64,000 nucleotides of DNA from the NCBI GenBank assembly GCA_964508895.1, contig CAZDWF010000002.1:13042-77041 (forward strand), read 5' to 3'. The translations under genes and the position numbers were made by a program. Source of the stretch: M55B132 sp964508895 (GTDB lineage: Bacteria > Bacteroidota > Bacteroidia > Bacteroidales > B18-G4). Positions 45,171-55,522 of this stretch are shown here, piece by piece; position 1 is the stretch's first letter, and every line of letters begins with the position of its first letter. The notes under the pieces are model-generated. The model was not told where the DNA came from and did no database searches. It saw only the letters and a list, made by a program, of their open reading frames with translations.

Positions 45171-45704
45171 TCAATATTCAATATTTCTATTGTTAAGAAA
45201 AATAGGGATAAGTTTTTTCCCACAAATAGAAAAGTTTGTATTATTGTATTTATGATCAACGACAATCCAAAGATCGTTTCCGCTAGTAATTGTGCCTTCT
45301 TCTTTTATATATAATTTTCTACCGAATGATTCTACTAGTGAATCATTTACTTTCTTTAAAGTTTTAGGAATTAAATTCAATAAATTAGATGAAGACTCTG
45401 AGAAGACAACAACATTACTATCAATCAGAATATAAGAGTTCCCAATATTATCTATTAGATCATCGTACTCAACACTGTGATCAAAAGTAAATTTTAGTCT
45501 GCAACTCGTTGTATCATAATTTAGCTCGTGTACTATGAAAAATCTACCTTGAATCTTATCATATGGATATTCTCTGTAATCATACTTTATTAGCTCTTCA
45601 ATAGAATTATTGAGGATATAAACAAACCGAGATTCACACTTCTGAATTATCAAAAAATAACTATTTGATGCTAATAATATTAAAATGAAAAATAATCTAA
45701 ACAT
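45171..45704 (-). CDS. Small secreted protein, candidate immunity factor
   Basis: This 177-aa protein begins with a hydrophobic signal or anchor (MFRLFFILILLASNSYFLII) and has no recognisable domain. Its position fits an immunity gene: it is the last gene of the operon, 17 nt after the RHS gene whose C-terminus looks like a toxin. Polymorphic toxins are usually followed by a specific inhibitor, and an extracytoplasmic location would match protection in the periplasm. This is inference from context only. Confidence 0.6.
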   Translation of the reverse strand: MFRLFFILILLASNSYFLIIQKCESRFVYILNNSIEELIKYDYREYPYDKIQGRFFIVHELNYDTTSCRLKFTFDHSVEYDDLIDNIGNSYILIDSNVVVFSESSSNLLNLIPKTLKKVNDSLVESFGRKLYIKEEGTITSGNDLWIVVDHKYNNTNFSICGKKLIPIFLNNRNIEY

Positions 45705-45721
45705 ACTGCAAGTTAATAATG

Positions 45722-48700
45722 TTAATAATAAAGTACTTCATCTTCCACAAATAATCTTTCATTATTTGGGGTTGTGTTTGATAAGGGACTAATGCTATGC
45801 AAATTTCTAAGATTTGATGATCCATTCATCAGATTGTAACGATAAATAGTTCGACCTGCAGAAATTACATCAAAATACCCTATATTAAGTTCTCTTGCCG
45901 CATTAAAATCATCAGATGATGCTAATCTATAACCGTTTACTGGATGCGTATGAGCCGTCCCTTTTAATGAGTAACCTAATTTGATGTATTTATCCGGAAC
46001 TGATCCTCGCCAGATAACTTTATCTACGTCTCGATGCTTTGATAATTTATCTACAATCCAAAGGTCTTTTTTCGTTATGCGGTGTTGAAAATGATATACT
46101 CCATATTCATGCCCATCTTTCTCATATAACTTATAAGCTTTAGCGTATGCTTCCTCTTGAGTTGAGTAATCTAAAAGAGTTTTCTCCTGAGGAATATTGT
46201 AACCCATGCCAGGTGTTTTCACCCAATGATATGCATCTAACACTTCCCCAATGTCAAAGTTATTATTATCACCTTCTTCAACAGCCGCTCTGACGGATTC
46301 GTAGTGAGCCCATGCCTCCAAAGCCATTTCATCATGACTATGGAATGTTCCATCTGCAGAAACAAAACCTCCTTTCGAACCGTATGAAGCCCCTTCCCAT
46401 GAATCAAATAAAGCTATATATCCAGGTGGAGGTGCGGGTAATATTCCAAAAATAGTATACTGAACACTGAAATATCCATTTGGATCTCCCGGTGTTCCAT
46501 TAATTTTATCATTTAGCCATTCTGTACCTCCTGAAAGTAATCTGGCAGGTATGCTTACGGAGTTTAAAAACATTCTGATACCTGTCTCCAGTGCGTCAAT
46601 AAAGTTATAACCTGAGGGATCGGTATATTTCAAGGGATTATTTAAGCAATAACTGTAGCTATTATGGTTCTGAGTATTCCCAAAATCTTGCATAAATGGA
46701 TCAGGGCTCAGAAAACGTGCTACTACCGGATCGAATACTCTACCGTTCATATTAATCAACTTAAAATCAAATAAATGCTCATGCATAGTATACCCACGAT
46801 CATACATGGTATTATTCGGGGCATTGTCGTAGGTCCAAGTATTAGGATTTCGTAAGCGACCCCACGCATCAAAGTTTACTTCCTCAAGAACATTTCCATC
46901 ATCATCAAGTACAACATTGATATTACCGAGGTAATCTTTCAATATATAATTTATTTCTTTCTTTCCTTCATTGTCAATGGTCAGAATCCCAAAAACTCCA
47001 CTTGGTGATGATAAATAATGTATCTCCTTAGATCTACCATCACTAAATTCTATTTTTTCATATGTGTTTCCGAAATATGTTTTAGTGACTATGTTTCCAT
47101 CCCCATGATCAATTACCTGCCTGATTCTGCTATGACTACTTCCGTATGCCATATTCAGTACCTTATTGTTTTGTTCAATTTTCACGATTTTATCAAAGGA
47201 AGTATAATGTATTAGTTGTTCATCATCCAGGAATGATGAAACAGGATCTGTTATTTTGGTCACAGCATTGGGACCAGCACCATTCTGATCGTATTCATAT
47301 GTTCCAACATCATTTTTAGAGCTTATATTACCTATATCGTCATAGTCCTGATGTAATTGTAAGTTGCCATTTACATAACAATGCGTAAGCCTGTCAAAAT
47401 CATCATAATTAAAAGTCTCTTGTATGTTTTTATTATTATCCTTCCTGTAATGCAGATTTCCCATTCCCTGCCAATCAAAGGCCAGGTTTTGTAAATCATT
47501 TGCACTTGTTTTTCCACTTTGTATGCTAAGAACCCTGAAATTATCTGTCCGGTAAGTCCAGCTTGATTGGATATCAGTTCCGAGAGAGAAATCCTTTATC
47601 TTTCCTATGCTGTTTACTTCATCAGCTTTCCATTCCACTTCGGGATTATCACCTGTTACTTTCCATAAATATCCATAATTGCTATAGTGGTTCTTTAATT
47701 CATATCCTGAAGGATATGTGACGGATTTTACTCGGCTATACACATCGTAGCTATTATTTTGTGTCAATACTTCATCATTAATGCTTTTTTCTACTTTTAT
47801 TATCCTACTGAGCTCATCATAATAATATTCTTCTTTTGATGTGGTAATTTCATCATTCGCATCATAAAATTCACAATCAACATAATGAAGTATACCAATA
47901 CCATTTTCCTGTGTATCGTAGGTCCAGTTTGTCATACCGTCCTCTTCAATACGATTTATTATACGTCCCAATTGATCATATTCAAAGTATGTTATAAAAC
48001 CACTTGATTTGGTTTCTGAGATCATTTCTCCAAATGCATTGTACTCATTTACAATAGTACCCCTATTAGGATCTATAAGTTCATCTAAATTCCCAAATTT
48101 ATCGTATGAATATTGGATCTTGGTATCCTCATGATCATTTACCCAGGTTTCCTTCAGCAAACCGTTACTGTAATATTTATTTTTAACACTTTCATTATTT
48201 GTGACATCCTTACTTTCTTTAAGTCTACCGGCAGCATCCAGCACATTGCACTTAATCCGAGTTTCATTGCCATCGACCACTGTTGTAGTAACTTGTTTGA
48301 TTCCATAGCTAAAGGTTGTAATTACATCATCAGTGGATGTAATTATTTCTTTCCTTCTCAGATCATCATAAGTAAATGTTTGATAATATGGGTTTTCATC
48401 ACTATAATATGGATTTGAGATTCTCTTAATTAGGCCAATTTTATTATTATCGTAATAGTATTCCTGATCTTTATATATCTTACTGCCATCAAAACCAATG
48501 GTAACTCCTCTTAATTTATTCCCATATTTATCAAAAAATATAACTTCTTCGGATTGTCCTGAAGTATTTGTCCAGGAGTAGTATGAAGTATTTGTACAGG
48601 CATCAGGGTGGCTATCAGACCAACGAAGCACATTATGCGTTTCCACTCTATCGGGACCAATGTTTTTTACAACCCTACCAAAACCATCATAGTAAAACTC

Positions 48701-51700
48701 AGAATCAAGATTATTGACATCTGTTGAAATTTTTATATTCCCAGTATTTGGATAATATTGATATTCAATTGTATGTTCTAATGCATTGCTTTCCGATTCT
48801 AAAAATCTACCATCTGGAGAATATATATAATTGTTCACCCTATCAGCTAAACCTGCTGCAGTAGTCCTAATTTCTTCAATGTTACCATAATCATCATAGA
48901 TGTAATTAGTGTGAAATTTTTTCGTTTCTAGTGGCTCTATTGTGGTTTTCTTTAATTGTCCGGTTTCAGGATAGTATTCTTTTTCCGTTAACCTTTCGAT
49001 AGGTGATTCATCATATGATGTATGGATTGTTTTTATCTTTTCCTCTAAACTTAATATCCATGTGTCACCTGAAGTTAGGTTTAATAAATCAATCTCCTGA
49101 TATTTATTAACCCATTCTGTACCTAGTTCTTTCTTCGAAATTGAAGTAATCCGCTCTGGAATACCATTTGCATCAAAAAAATACTGTATATCTTGGAAAT
49201 AGTAATCCGTTAGCTGGTTATTAAGGTTGTACGTTTCTGTGATGGTTTCATCGGTATAATGAAAATATCGATTGTCTCCAAAATCATGATAAAAATTGGA
49301 TAAGGCCCGGCTATTAATAAGCGCTGAGGATGCTGATAACCATTGCTTTATGGCATCTGTTTGTACATGGTAATATGGATTTTCACAGCTATAATAGGTT
49401 GTTGTAGTTGTGCCATCTGAATGATCATTAAATGTAACTTCATCGAATCCAAGAAATCCTTTTCCGAACCTATGATATTTAGCACCAACATATTCGCAAG
49501 ATGTATAATAGGTATCACCGCCATTTCCTGTTTCTCTGTCATAACCGGTAACTACATTTAATCCACTATTTATATGACATAATGGGTATTCCACTTCGTA
49601 CCCTTTGGAATACGAACTAGTATTATCGTTTTGACAATAATAAATTTCAATAGTTTCACCCAGGCCGTTTATTATGTTGGTTATAATAGGGATGTTGGGA
49701 GTATATAACAAACAAAATGTTCGATAAGAGCATGATTTAGTACTATGAATATCCATCGTTACAAAATCTGGTAACCCAGAATTATGGACTTCGCACCATA
49801 TGTACCTTAAATTATTTAAGTTAGCAGATCCGATATGAGGCTCTTGAAGCACCAGGGTTTCACCTGGCATAAATGATTTACCATCTGGTTTCGCTAGATA
49901 ATCAATTCGTATATATTGATCAGGGTTTGAACCCCCATTTAATATTTTTAGTAATGATAGATCTTTCTTCCGGTCTCCATTAAGATCAACTACAAAAGCC
50001 CTGTAATCTCCAGAAAGAATATTACTTATTGTTTGATTTTGAGAAATCATGAAACCATTGCCATATGAATGATATATCCTGACATTATCCTGCTGATCAT
50101 AATTCATGAGTAAAACATCCGCTTTCGCATCTCCATTGAAATCTCCCGTCAATATTTCAACATTAGTATTTGCAAAAGCTGAAAGGCCATCATACCTGGA
50201 TATTTGTTGATTATCTGATGTGAGTTCAAATACTTTAGATTCACCAGTGGAGATTACTAGTATTTCATCCTTACCTTCACCGTCAAAATCAGCAGTGAAA
50301 AACTTTTCGGGATAATACCATGGATTTCCCATACCATCAGTAACAATAGTAGATAATGGTTCATTAATCGTACTTAAATAAAAGTGCAATTTCATAAATG
50401 AACCACCTTCACGATACAACAAACCACAATCCATAATCCCATCACCTGAAAAATCTCCAAGAATAAATTCGGGATCCACATATAGGCTTAAAGGTATAAC
50501 AAATACATTAGGCGTTATTGTAGAGGTAAATGAATTTGTGTTTTTATCATATTCTATATACATTATATTCCCAACAGCCTGGCCTCCTATTTGATATACA
50601 TAGAAAATATCCTTTATGGCATCCCCATTAAAATCACCGGTTTGGAATGACATTAATGGATAATAAAATTCGTGATAAAAATCGCTTTCTTGGCTAAAAA
50701 AACCATTGCCACAATTCATATGGATATAAAACTCATCTTTATAATTACCATTGATTTTTAAATGTATCAGTTCATCTTTACCATCCTGATTAAAATCTGA
50801 TTCGAATAAATGTGAAGTTTCATCAATATTTTCATTAAACAATTCGTTTGAATAACTTGTTGGATTATATACAGGAAGATGCCATGTAAAAAATGTTGGA
50901 TTGAAAAAGCTACCATCAAAACCAAATTGTTTAACAGATGACAAGTATTTATTATTAAACATATCTAATCCATCATAAGCTAATTCATATCTGCTAATTG
51001 TCTCTTGTGTAGGGATATATTTACAATTAATAGAGGTTAAGCGTTTAGTTACCTTTGAAAAAGCCTCACCTAGCGGTGGGTTATAAAAATATATTTCTGG
51101 AGTATTAAAATTGTCCTCATAACTAAAATCAATCCTGTAATAAGGTGTTGCCCCTGTGCTAAGATTTCCTGCATAAAACACAGTTTTTGGGCAAACAAAG
51201 CCGTAGTTAGTTTCATTATTATATTCTATGGACATATAATTATTTGAGACATCAATAATCTCATCTAAAAACCAAGCTATTGGTTGAGGATTTGATTGCA
51301 ATATTTGTCTTGAATTCTGCGTTGAACCGTATTTGTATATACTGCCATTACTGTGATATACTACAAAGCCTTCGTCAACTGGAACAATCTTTCTAAAAGA
51401 TTCATTTTCTGTTCGATACTCACTATCGTTTATTTTTATCAGATGCATACCATCTAGAACCAACTCATCTTCATTTGAAAAAACTACCGATTGCGCATTT
51501 TCATTGTAATAGACTGTGTTTGGATAGCGTGATATAACAGAAAGCCCTCCTAAACTCCATCCTTTTCCCATAATTCCATCTCCACCCTGACTGGAGTAAT
51601 TTAGCGATAAACCTGGAGCCATACCATTTGTACCTCCAGGAAATTGAAGAGGTATGCTATAACTGGCTGTTCCATATGCTGAAACACTAAATTCTCCATC

Positions 51701-51985
51701 AATACTTCCCACAACTCCACCATTATTGTTATTCGGTGGTCCTCCTGTTGTCCCAACTTCTGGAGGAAAAACCAGATACGGATCAATCTCCGCTAAAACA
51801 TAATTAGAAGTGTTAGGTTCAGACTGAAACCCATTGGACATCAGTATATAATCTCTAGCTAAATATTTTCTTGTTTCATCAGAGGAAATAACTTCATCTA
51901 GTATATAAGATGGTTGTGGTTCTTGTGCTAAAATCAATAATTGAAGGAATGCTAAGAATAAAATATAGAAAAATCTTGTTCTCAT
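45722..51985 (-). CDS. SpvB/RHS-repeat protein with C-terminal JAMM-like domain
   Basis: This 2087-aa secreted protein has a signal peptide (MRTRFFYILFLAFLQLLILAQ), an SpvB-like domain (about 90-300, with GKGWSLGGLSVISR), FG-GAP/VCBS-type repeats with DFNGD loops (about 390-680), many YD repeats (about 1050-1700) and the RHS core ending ARFLSPDPF and YTDPSGY near residue 1793. This is the layout of Tc toxin B/C components, which encase a C-terminal toxin. The variable tail of about 294 residues carries HTHP at 2012-2015 and SSDD at 2023-2026, i.e. HxHPx7SxxD, the metal site of JAB/JAMM peptidases and DUF4329. There is no T9SS domain on this protein. Confidence 0.85.
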   Translation of the reverse strand: MRTRFFYILFLAFLQLLILAQEPQPSYILDEVISSDETRKYLARDYILMSNGFQSEPNTSNYVLAEIDPYLVFPPEVGTTGGPPNNNNGGVVGSIDGEFSVSAYGTASYSIPLQFPGGTNGMAPGLSLNYSSQGGDGIMGKGWSLGGLSVISRYPNTVYYNENAQSVVFSNEDELVLDGMHLIKINDSEYRTENESFRKIVPVDEGFVVYHSNGSIYKYGSTQNSRQILQSNPQPIAWFLDEIIDVSNNYMSIEYNNETNYGFVCPKTVFYAGNLSTGATPYYRIDFSYEDNFNTPEIYFYNPPLGEAFSKVTKRLTSINCKYIPTQETISRYELAYDGLDMFNNKYLSSVKQFGFDGSFFNPTFFTWHLPVYNPTSYSNELFNENIDETSHLFESDFNQDGKDELIHLKINGNYKDEFYIHMNCGNGFFSQESDFYHEFYYPLMSFQTGDFNGDAIKDIFYVYQIGGQAVGNIMYIEYDKNTNSFTSTITPNVFVIPLSLYVDPEFILGDFSGDGIMDCGLLYREGGSFMKLHFYLSTINEPLSTIVTDGMGNPWYYPEKFFTADFDGEGKDEILVISTGESKVFELTSDNQQISRYDGLSAFANTNVEILTGDFNGDAKADVLLMNYDQQDNVRIYHSYGNGFMISQNQTISNILSGDYRAFVVDLNGDRKKDLSLLKILNGGSNPDQYIRIDYLAKPDGKSFMPGETLVLQEPHIGSANLNNLRYIWCEVHNSGLPDFVTMDIHSTKSCSYRTFCLLYTPNIPIITNIINGLGETIEIYYCQNDNTSSYSKGYEVEYPLCHINSGLNVVTGYDRETGNGGDTYYTSCEYVGAKYHRFGKGFLGFDEVTFNDHSDGTTTTTYYSCENPYYHVQTDAIKQWLSASSALINSRALSNFYHDFGDNRYFHYTDETITETYNLNNQLTDYYFQDIQYFFDANGIPERITSISKKELGTEWVNKYQEIDLLNLTSGDTWILSLEEKIKTIHTSYDESPIERLTEKEYYPETGQLKKTTIEPLETKKFHTNYIYDDYGNIEEIRTTAAGLADRVNNYIYSPDGRFLESESNALEHTIEYQYYPNTGNIKISTDVNNLDSEFYYDGFGRVVKNIGPDRVETHNVLRWSDSHPDACTNTSYYSWTNTSGQSEEVIFFDKYGNKLRGVTIGFDGSKIYKDQEYYYDNNKIGLIKRISNPYYSDENPYYQTFTYDDLRRKEIITSTDDVITTFSYGIKQVTTTVVDGNETRIKCNVLDAAGRLKESKDVTNNESVKNKYYSNGLLKETWVNDHEDTKIQYSYDKFGNLDELIDPNRGTIVNEYNAFGEMISETKSSGFITYFEYDQLGRIINRIEEDGMTNWTYDTQENGIGILHYVDCEFYDANDEITTSKEEYYYDELSRIIKVEKSINDEVLTQNNSYDVYSRVKSVTYPSGYELKNHYSNYGYLWKVTGDNPEVEWKADEVNSIGKIKDFSLGTDIQSSWTYRTDNFRVLSIQSGKTSANDLQNLAFDWQGMGNLHYRKDNNKNIQETFNYDDFDRLTHCYVNGNLQLHQDYDDIGNISSKNDVGTYEYDQNGAGPNAVTKITDPVSSFLDDEQLIHYTSFDKIVKIEQNNKVLNMAYGSSHSRIRQVIDHGDGNIVTKTYFGNTYEKIEFSDGRSKEIHYLSSPSGVFGILTIDNEGKKEINYILKDYLGNINVVLDDDGNVLEEVNFDAWGRLRNPNTWTYDNAPNNTMYDRGYTMHEHLFDFKLINMNGRVFDPVVARFLSPDPFMQDFGNTQNHNSYSYCLNNPLKYTDPSGYNFIDALETGIRMFLNSVSIPARLLSGGTEWLNDKINGTPGDPNGYFSVQYTIFGILPAPPPGYIALFDSWEGASYGSKGGFVSADGTFHSHDEMALEAWAHYESVRAAVEEGDNNNFDIGEVLDAYHWVKTPGMGYNIPQEKTLLDYSTQEEAYAKAYKLYEKDGHEYGVYHFQHRITKKDLWIVDKLSKHRDVDKVIWRGSVPDKYIKLGYSLKGTAHTHPVNGYRLASSDDFNAARELNIGYFDVISAGRTIYRYNLMNGSSNLRNLHSISPLSNTTPNNERLFVEDEVLYY

Positions 51986-52013
51986 TAATTTGGTTTTAAC
52001 GGGTTTAATCTAA

Positions 52014-52505
52014 TTATCTTTTCACTAGTTTCCAGTAGGAGCTATTATTGCCTATTTTAATAACCATAAGATATGTTGAAGGTGACAAATGGTTTAATTG
52101 CAATTTGTTCATACTTTTTAAAGGATCCACCGTCAGAAGTTTTACACCTTGTAGATTATAAACATCAAGTAATGCATTGTCTTCAGGTTCAACCCCAGAG
52201 CACTGCACAGTGACACCTTCAATGAAAGGGTTTGGATATACCATTATGTTACAGTGGCCAATTACTACTTCATTGGTTAAAAAAACCTGATGTTGGCTTG
52301 CATCAATGGCTGATATGTTATCTTGATTAGTTGTATCAGATATCTCCAACGAATCTGCTATCAATGTTACATAAATGATTTCTCGTAGTATTCGGTTTCC
52401 ATTTTCATCATAGGAAAATTTTACAGCTGGATTCTGGGCAACAAATTCAACAGAGACTAGCAAAAATACACACATTAATAGCTGAATAATTAATCGAAAT
52501 TTCAT
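52014..52505 (-). CDS. Small T9SS-exported protein with one YD repeat
   Basis: This 163-aa protein has a signal peptide (MKFRLIIQLLMCVFLLVSVE), a single YD-repeat-like piece (FSYDENGNRILREI), a short Ser/Thr/Asn-rich linker and a T9SS sorting domain (VYPNPF... to SSYWKLVKR). It is the gene just before the RHS protein, with 28 nt between. It looks like a miniature version of an RHS protein with the export tag that the large protein lacks, so it could help carry or anchor it at the surface. Confidence 0.72.
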   Translation of the reverse strand: MKFRLIIQLLMCVFLLVSVEFVAQNPAVKFSYDENGNRILREIIYVTLIADSLEISDTTNQDNISAIDASQHQVFLTNEVVIGHCNIMVYPNPFIEGVTVQCSGVEPEDNALLDVYNLQGVKLLTVDPLKSMNKLQLNHLSPSTYLMVIKIGNNSSYWKLVKR

Positions 52506-52515
52506 GCTTCTTGAA

Positions 52516-53988
52516 TTATTTATTATTGTTTTTCAATGCATCGATCTGCTTCTGCTGTTCTATTATATATAGTGTAAGCTCTTCAATCTTTTCCAATAAC
52601 TTGGCATTCATTTGCAGTAGATCAACTCCTTCTTCTACTACTTCATCAGCGGAAGGAATACCTGGCAAATGCCCATGGTTCTGAATAAACTTCTCTAATT
52701 CTGAAATAGATTTAAGTTGATAATCCTTATTGAACACATGATCCGACCAGTTCGTTGTTCCGGGTACGGCAACTTTAACTTTTTCTGTTAAAATACCCTG
52801 CTCAACATACAGTTTATAGCCTGAGACTAGATCTGACACATTCCCTACTATTACCCTTTCAGAAGTAATAATATCTTCAGTTGATATAAATTCCCTAGAT
52901 GTAGAAACCTTGCTATCCGTAATAGAAAATATAGATAATCCACTTCCTATATGAATATCCAGTATTGGATTATCAGTTATTTCTTGTGCACCAGCTTTTA
53001 TTAATAAACCTTTTCCAAAATTTACATTATTAGATATTTTTGCAGCATAACTATCTGCCACATTACTAACTATCTCTAATTTAGTTGAGGGATCATCTAC
53101 CCCCATACCAATATTCCCTTCACTAAACAAATAATTATTTGCTGATTGAAAAATCAACCCTAAATCTGAATGGGCAGTTACTCCATGTTCTTGGGTTCCT
53201 AAATAAATTGTTGCAGGTGCTCCATCCCACCATATTTCAGGTTCGAGGAATATAGATGCCTCTTCTCCTTGGTCAGCTCGGATATGAAGTTTGGCTATAG
53301 GAGCTAAGACATTACCAATTCCAACTTTACCTGTTTTATCGGATCCAGGGGATTGCCCAATATAAAATGTGGGCTTTGTGCTCAATGTACCTATCATAAA
53401 AGAATTTGGCTCAGCACCTTCATTTGTGAGTCTATTCATGACATTTGAAGCACCATACCCCATAATAATGGAACCATTTACTACGTTGTCAAGATTTGTT
53501 CCTATGGAAAAAGTATTAGTCTGCTGGGCAGTATTATAGGTACCTAAAACAATTGATTTAACACCAATTGCCTGAGAATATGTTCCATAACAGAATGATT
53601 GCGCTCCATTTGCTTGGGATTGATAGCCACCTACAAATGAATTACTACCATTTACACCAGTAGAATTATTCTCTCCAAAAGCAAGTGATTGAGCACCATC
53701 AATAGTAGTATTAAGTCCAAAAGCAAAAGAATTAATACCAGTTGCATTTATTGTTATATTATCACCTATTGCAAATGATTGATTTCCATTTGCTATGCTG
53801 TATTTCCCTCCTACAAAAGAATTATCCCCACCAGCAGAATTATTATAACCAATAGCACTTGAATACAAGCCTGTTGTGATTGGATGAAAACATTGAACAC
53901 ATTGGGACATTGTATTTGATGAATGAAATATAATTACAAAAAGACAGGCTCCTGTTATTACTTTTAATAGACCAATTTTATTCTTCAT
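52516..53988 (-). CDS. YadA-head-like adhesin/tail-fibre protein
   Basis: This 490-aa secreted protein (signal MKNKIGLLKVITGACLFVII...) begins with about nine YadA-head-type repeats with SxAxGxxxxAxGxxSFxxG spacing, which build left-handed trimeric beta-rolls. The middle part contains an LHIRADQGEEASIF segment and short strands. The C-terminus, with FIQNHGHLPGIPSADEV and a coiled-coil end, is shared by many Bacteroidota fibre-like proteins and resembles the chaperone region of phage tail spikes. The start at 53988 suits the signal. It is 13 nt after the T9SS protein gene, in the same operon. Confidence 0.75.
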   Translation of the reverse strand: MKNKIGLLKVITGACLFVIIFHSSNTMSQCVQCFHPITTGLYSSAIGYNNSAGGDNSFVGGKYSIANGNQSFAIGDNITINATGINSFAFGLNTTIDGAQSLAFGENNSTGVNGSNSFVGGYQSQANGAQSFCYGTYSQAIGVKSIVLGTYNTAQQTNTFSIGTNLDNVVNGSIIMGYGASNVMNRLTNEGAEPNSFMIGTLSTKPTFYIGQSPGSDKTGKVGIGNVLAPIAKLHIRADQGEEASIFLEPEIWWDGAPATIYLGTQEHGVTAHSDLGLIFQSANNYLFSEGNIGMGVDDPSTKLEIVSNVADSYAAKISNNVNFGKGLLIKAGAQEITDNPILDIHIGSGLSIFSITDSKVSTSREFISTEDIITSERVIVGNVSDLVSGYKLYVEQGILTEKVKVAVPGTTNWSDHVFNKDYQLKSISELEKFIQNHGHLPGIPSADEVVEEGVDLLQMNAKLLEKIEELTLYIIEQQKQIDALKNNNK

Positions 53989-54001
53989 TTTATATTCGAG
54001 T

Positions 54002-55516
54002 TTATTTGTTAAGTTTAATAATCTTTCCATGAAATAAAGTTGAATTTTCAGTCCTGAAAATCCATATATATATTCCACAATTCAACATACTAATATTTAT
54101 TTGCTGGTTGGAAGCATCAATTTTCTTATAAAGAACCTCTTTCCCAACAGAATTATACAATTGAAAAGCACCACTTTCTTCTTCATTTCTAAGTGTAAAG
54201 AAGTCATTACAGGGATTAGGATAAACGCTGATTTGATCATTATTATCAAAAACCGAAGATGGACTTAGTCCTACAAATACAACTGAATCAAACTTCATAA
54301 TATAACCATCTCTCTCATTTTCTTGTGTTTGATAGTCATATTTTGAACCAGATATTATTACGCCACCATCACTTGTTGCGGACACAGAATGAAGGTGATA
54401 GGAAATATCACCACCAATATATTGCTCATGCTTCAAATTCAAGTTTTCGTCTAAGCAGGCTAAATAAATATAACTAGGTTCACTACTAAAAATAGATCCA
54501 GGATTATTATACATACATCCAACGAAAATATGGTCACTATAATGAAAATCTATTGAAGAGTTCCAGGCCGGAATAGTCTTTTTATCAGGATCAGGATATG
54601 TTAAATCAATGAAAGCTTCTACACTAAGCTCCGAATCGAATTTTATTATTCTCATATATCGATTTGGATCAAGTAGATCCGTATAATCGGAATACTTTCC
54701 TGATGAATATAGATAGCCATTTTTATTTAATTTTGTTGTAAATGGGCATGAAAAAGAAGTAACAGGATAATACATTGTATTAATGGTGTCAAATGCAGAA
54801 TTGACTTTCAATACTTTTATTGGGCATTTATATGGATTGTCTGCCCTATAAGTATGAAAGTATAAATCACTGGAATCTTGATTATAAGTTATAGAAATGT
54901 TATACCTTGCACTCAGGTTGTCATCATATAATTTATAATAAATACTATCTCCATTAAAGCTGAATTTAAATAGATACATAAAATGACTATAAAAATTCGT
55001 GTCGGATTGAAAGGAGCTCAAGTAGATATATTCAGAATTAGAGAGTTCAAAAAAACCGGAATAGTGAATGTTTACTTCTATATTCTGAATATGATATGTT
55101 TTCTCCCAAACCAGATTTAAATCCTGTGATATTTTAGCAAACCATTGGAATTTATTGTATAGACCGCCAGATTCATCTTTACACCAACCATTTCCCGCGA
55201 TAATAATATCATCATAACAATCAAGCAAAATCTGTTCAAATTGAAGAATAGTATCTTGTTTGATTATCTCGAACATTAAAGTATCTCCAGAGCTATTTAC
55301 TTTGTAAAGGTCTGTTTCATAGATATAATTTTCTAGCACATTACCCTTCCAAAGTATAAAGAAACTATTTCCAGTTGATGAACTTACAATTCGACTACAA
55401 TATTCATCATGTGCTTCACTATTAAAGGTTATTTCAAAATCAGATTGCGAAAAACAACCAAACACTATTGATGTAAAAAATATAGACGTGAAAACAGATT
55501 TAATTGTTTCTTTCAT
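54002..55516 (-). CDS. Secreted protein with T9SS sorting domain
   Basis: This 504-aa protein has a signal peptide (MKETIKSVFTSIFFTSIVFG) and a central part with repeating beta-rich units (Trp/Tyr-containing strands, a late ATSDGGVIISGSKYD), probably a propeller-like fold. A T9SS sorting domain occupies the C-terminus (SVYPNPCNDFF... HGKIIKLNK). The role is unknown. It is the second gene of the operon, 6 nt after the lipoprotein gene. Confidence 0.75.
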   Translation of the reverse strand: MKETIKSVFTSIFFTSIVFGCFSQSDFEITFNSEAHDEYCSRIVSSSTGNSFFILWKGNVLENYIYETDLYKVNSSGDTLMFEIIKQDTILQFEQILLDCYDDIIIAGNGWCKDESGGLYNKFQWFAKISQDLNLVWEKTYHIQNIEVNIHYSGFFELSNSEYIYLSSFQSDTNFYSHFMYLFKFSFNGDSIYYKLYDDNLSARYNISITYNQDSSDLYFHTYRADNPYKCPIKVLKVNSAFDTINTMYYPVTSFSCPFTTKLNKNGYLYSSGKYSDYTDLLDPNRYMRIIKFDSELSVEAFIDLTYPDPDKKTIPAWNSSIDFHYSDHIFVGCMYNNPGSIFSSEPSYIYLACLDENLNLKHEQYIGGDISYHLHSVSATSDGGVIISGSKYDYQTQENERDGYIMKFDSVVFVGLSPSSVFDNNDQISVYPNPCNDFFTLRNEEESGAFQLYNSVGKEVLYKKIDASNQQINISMLNCGIYIWIFRTENSTLFHGKIIKLNK

Positions 55517-55522
55517 TAAGAT

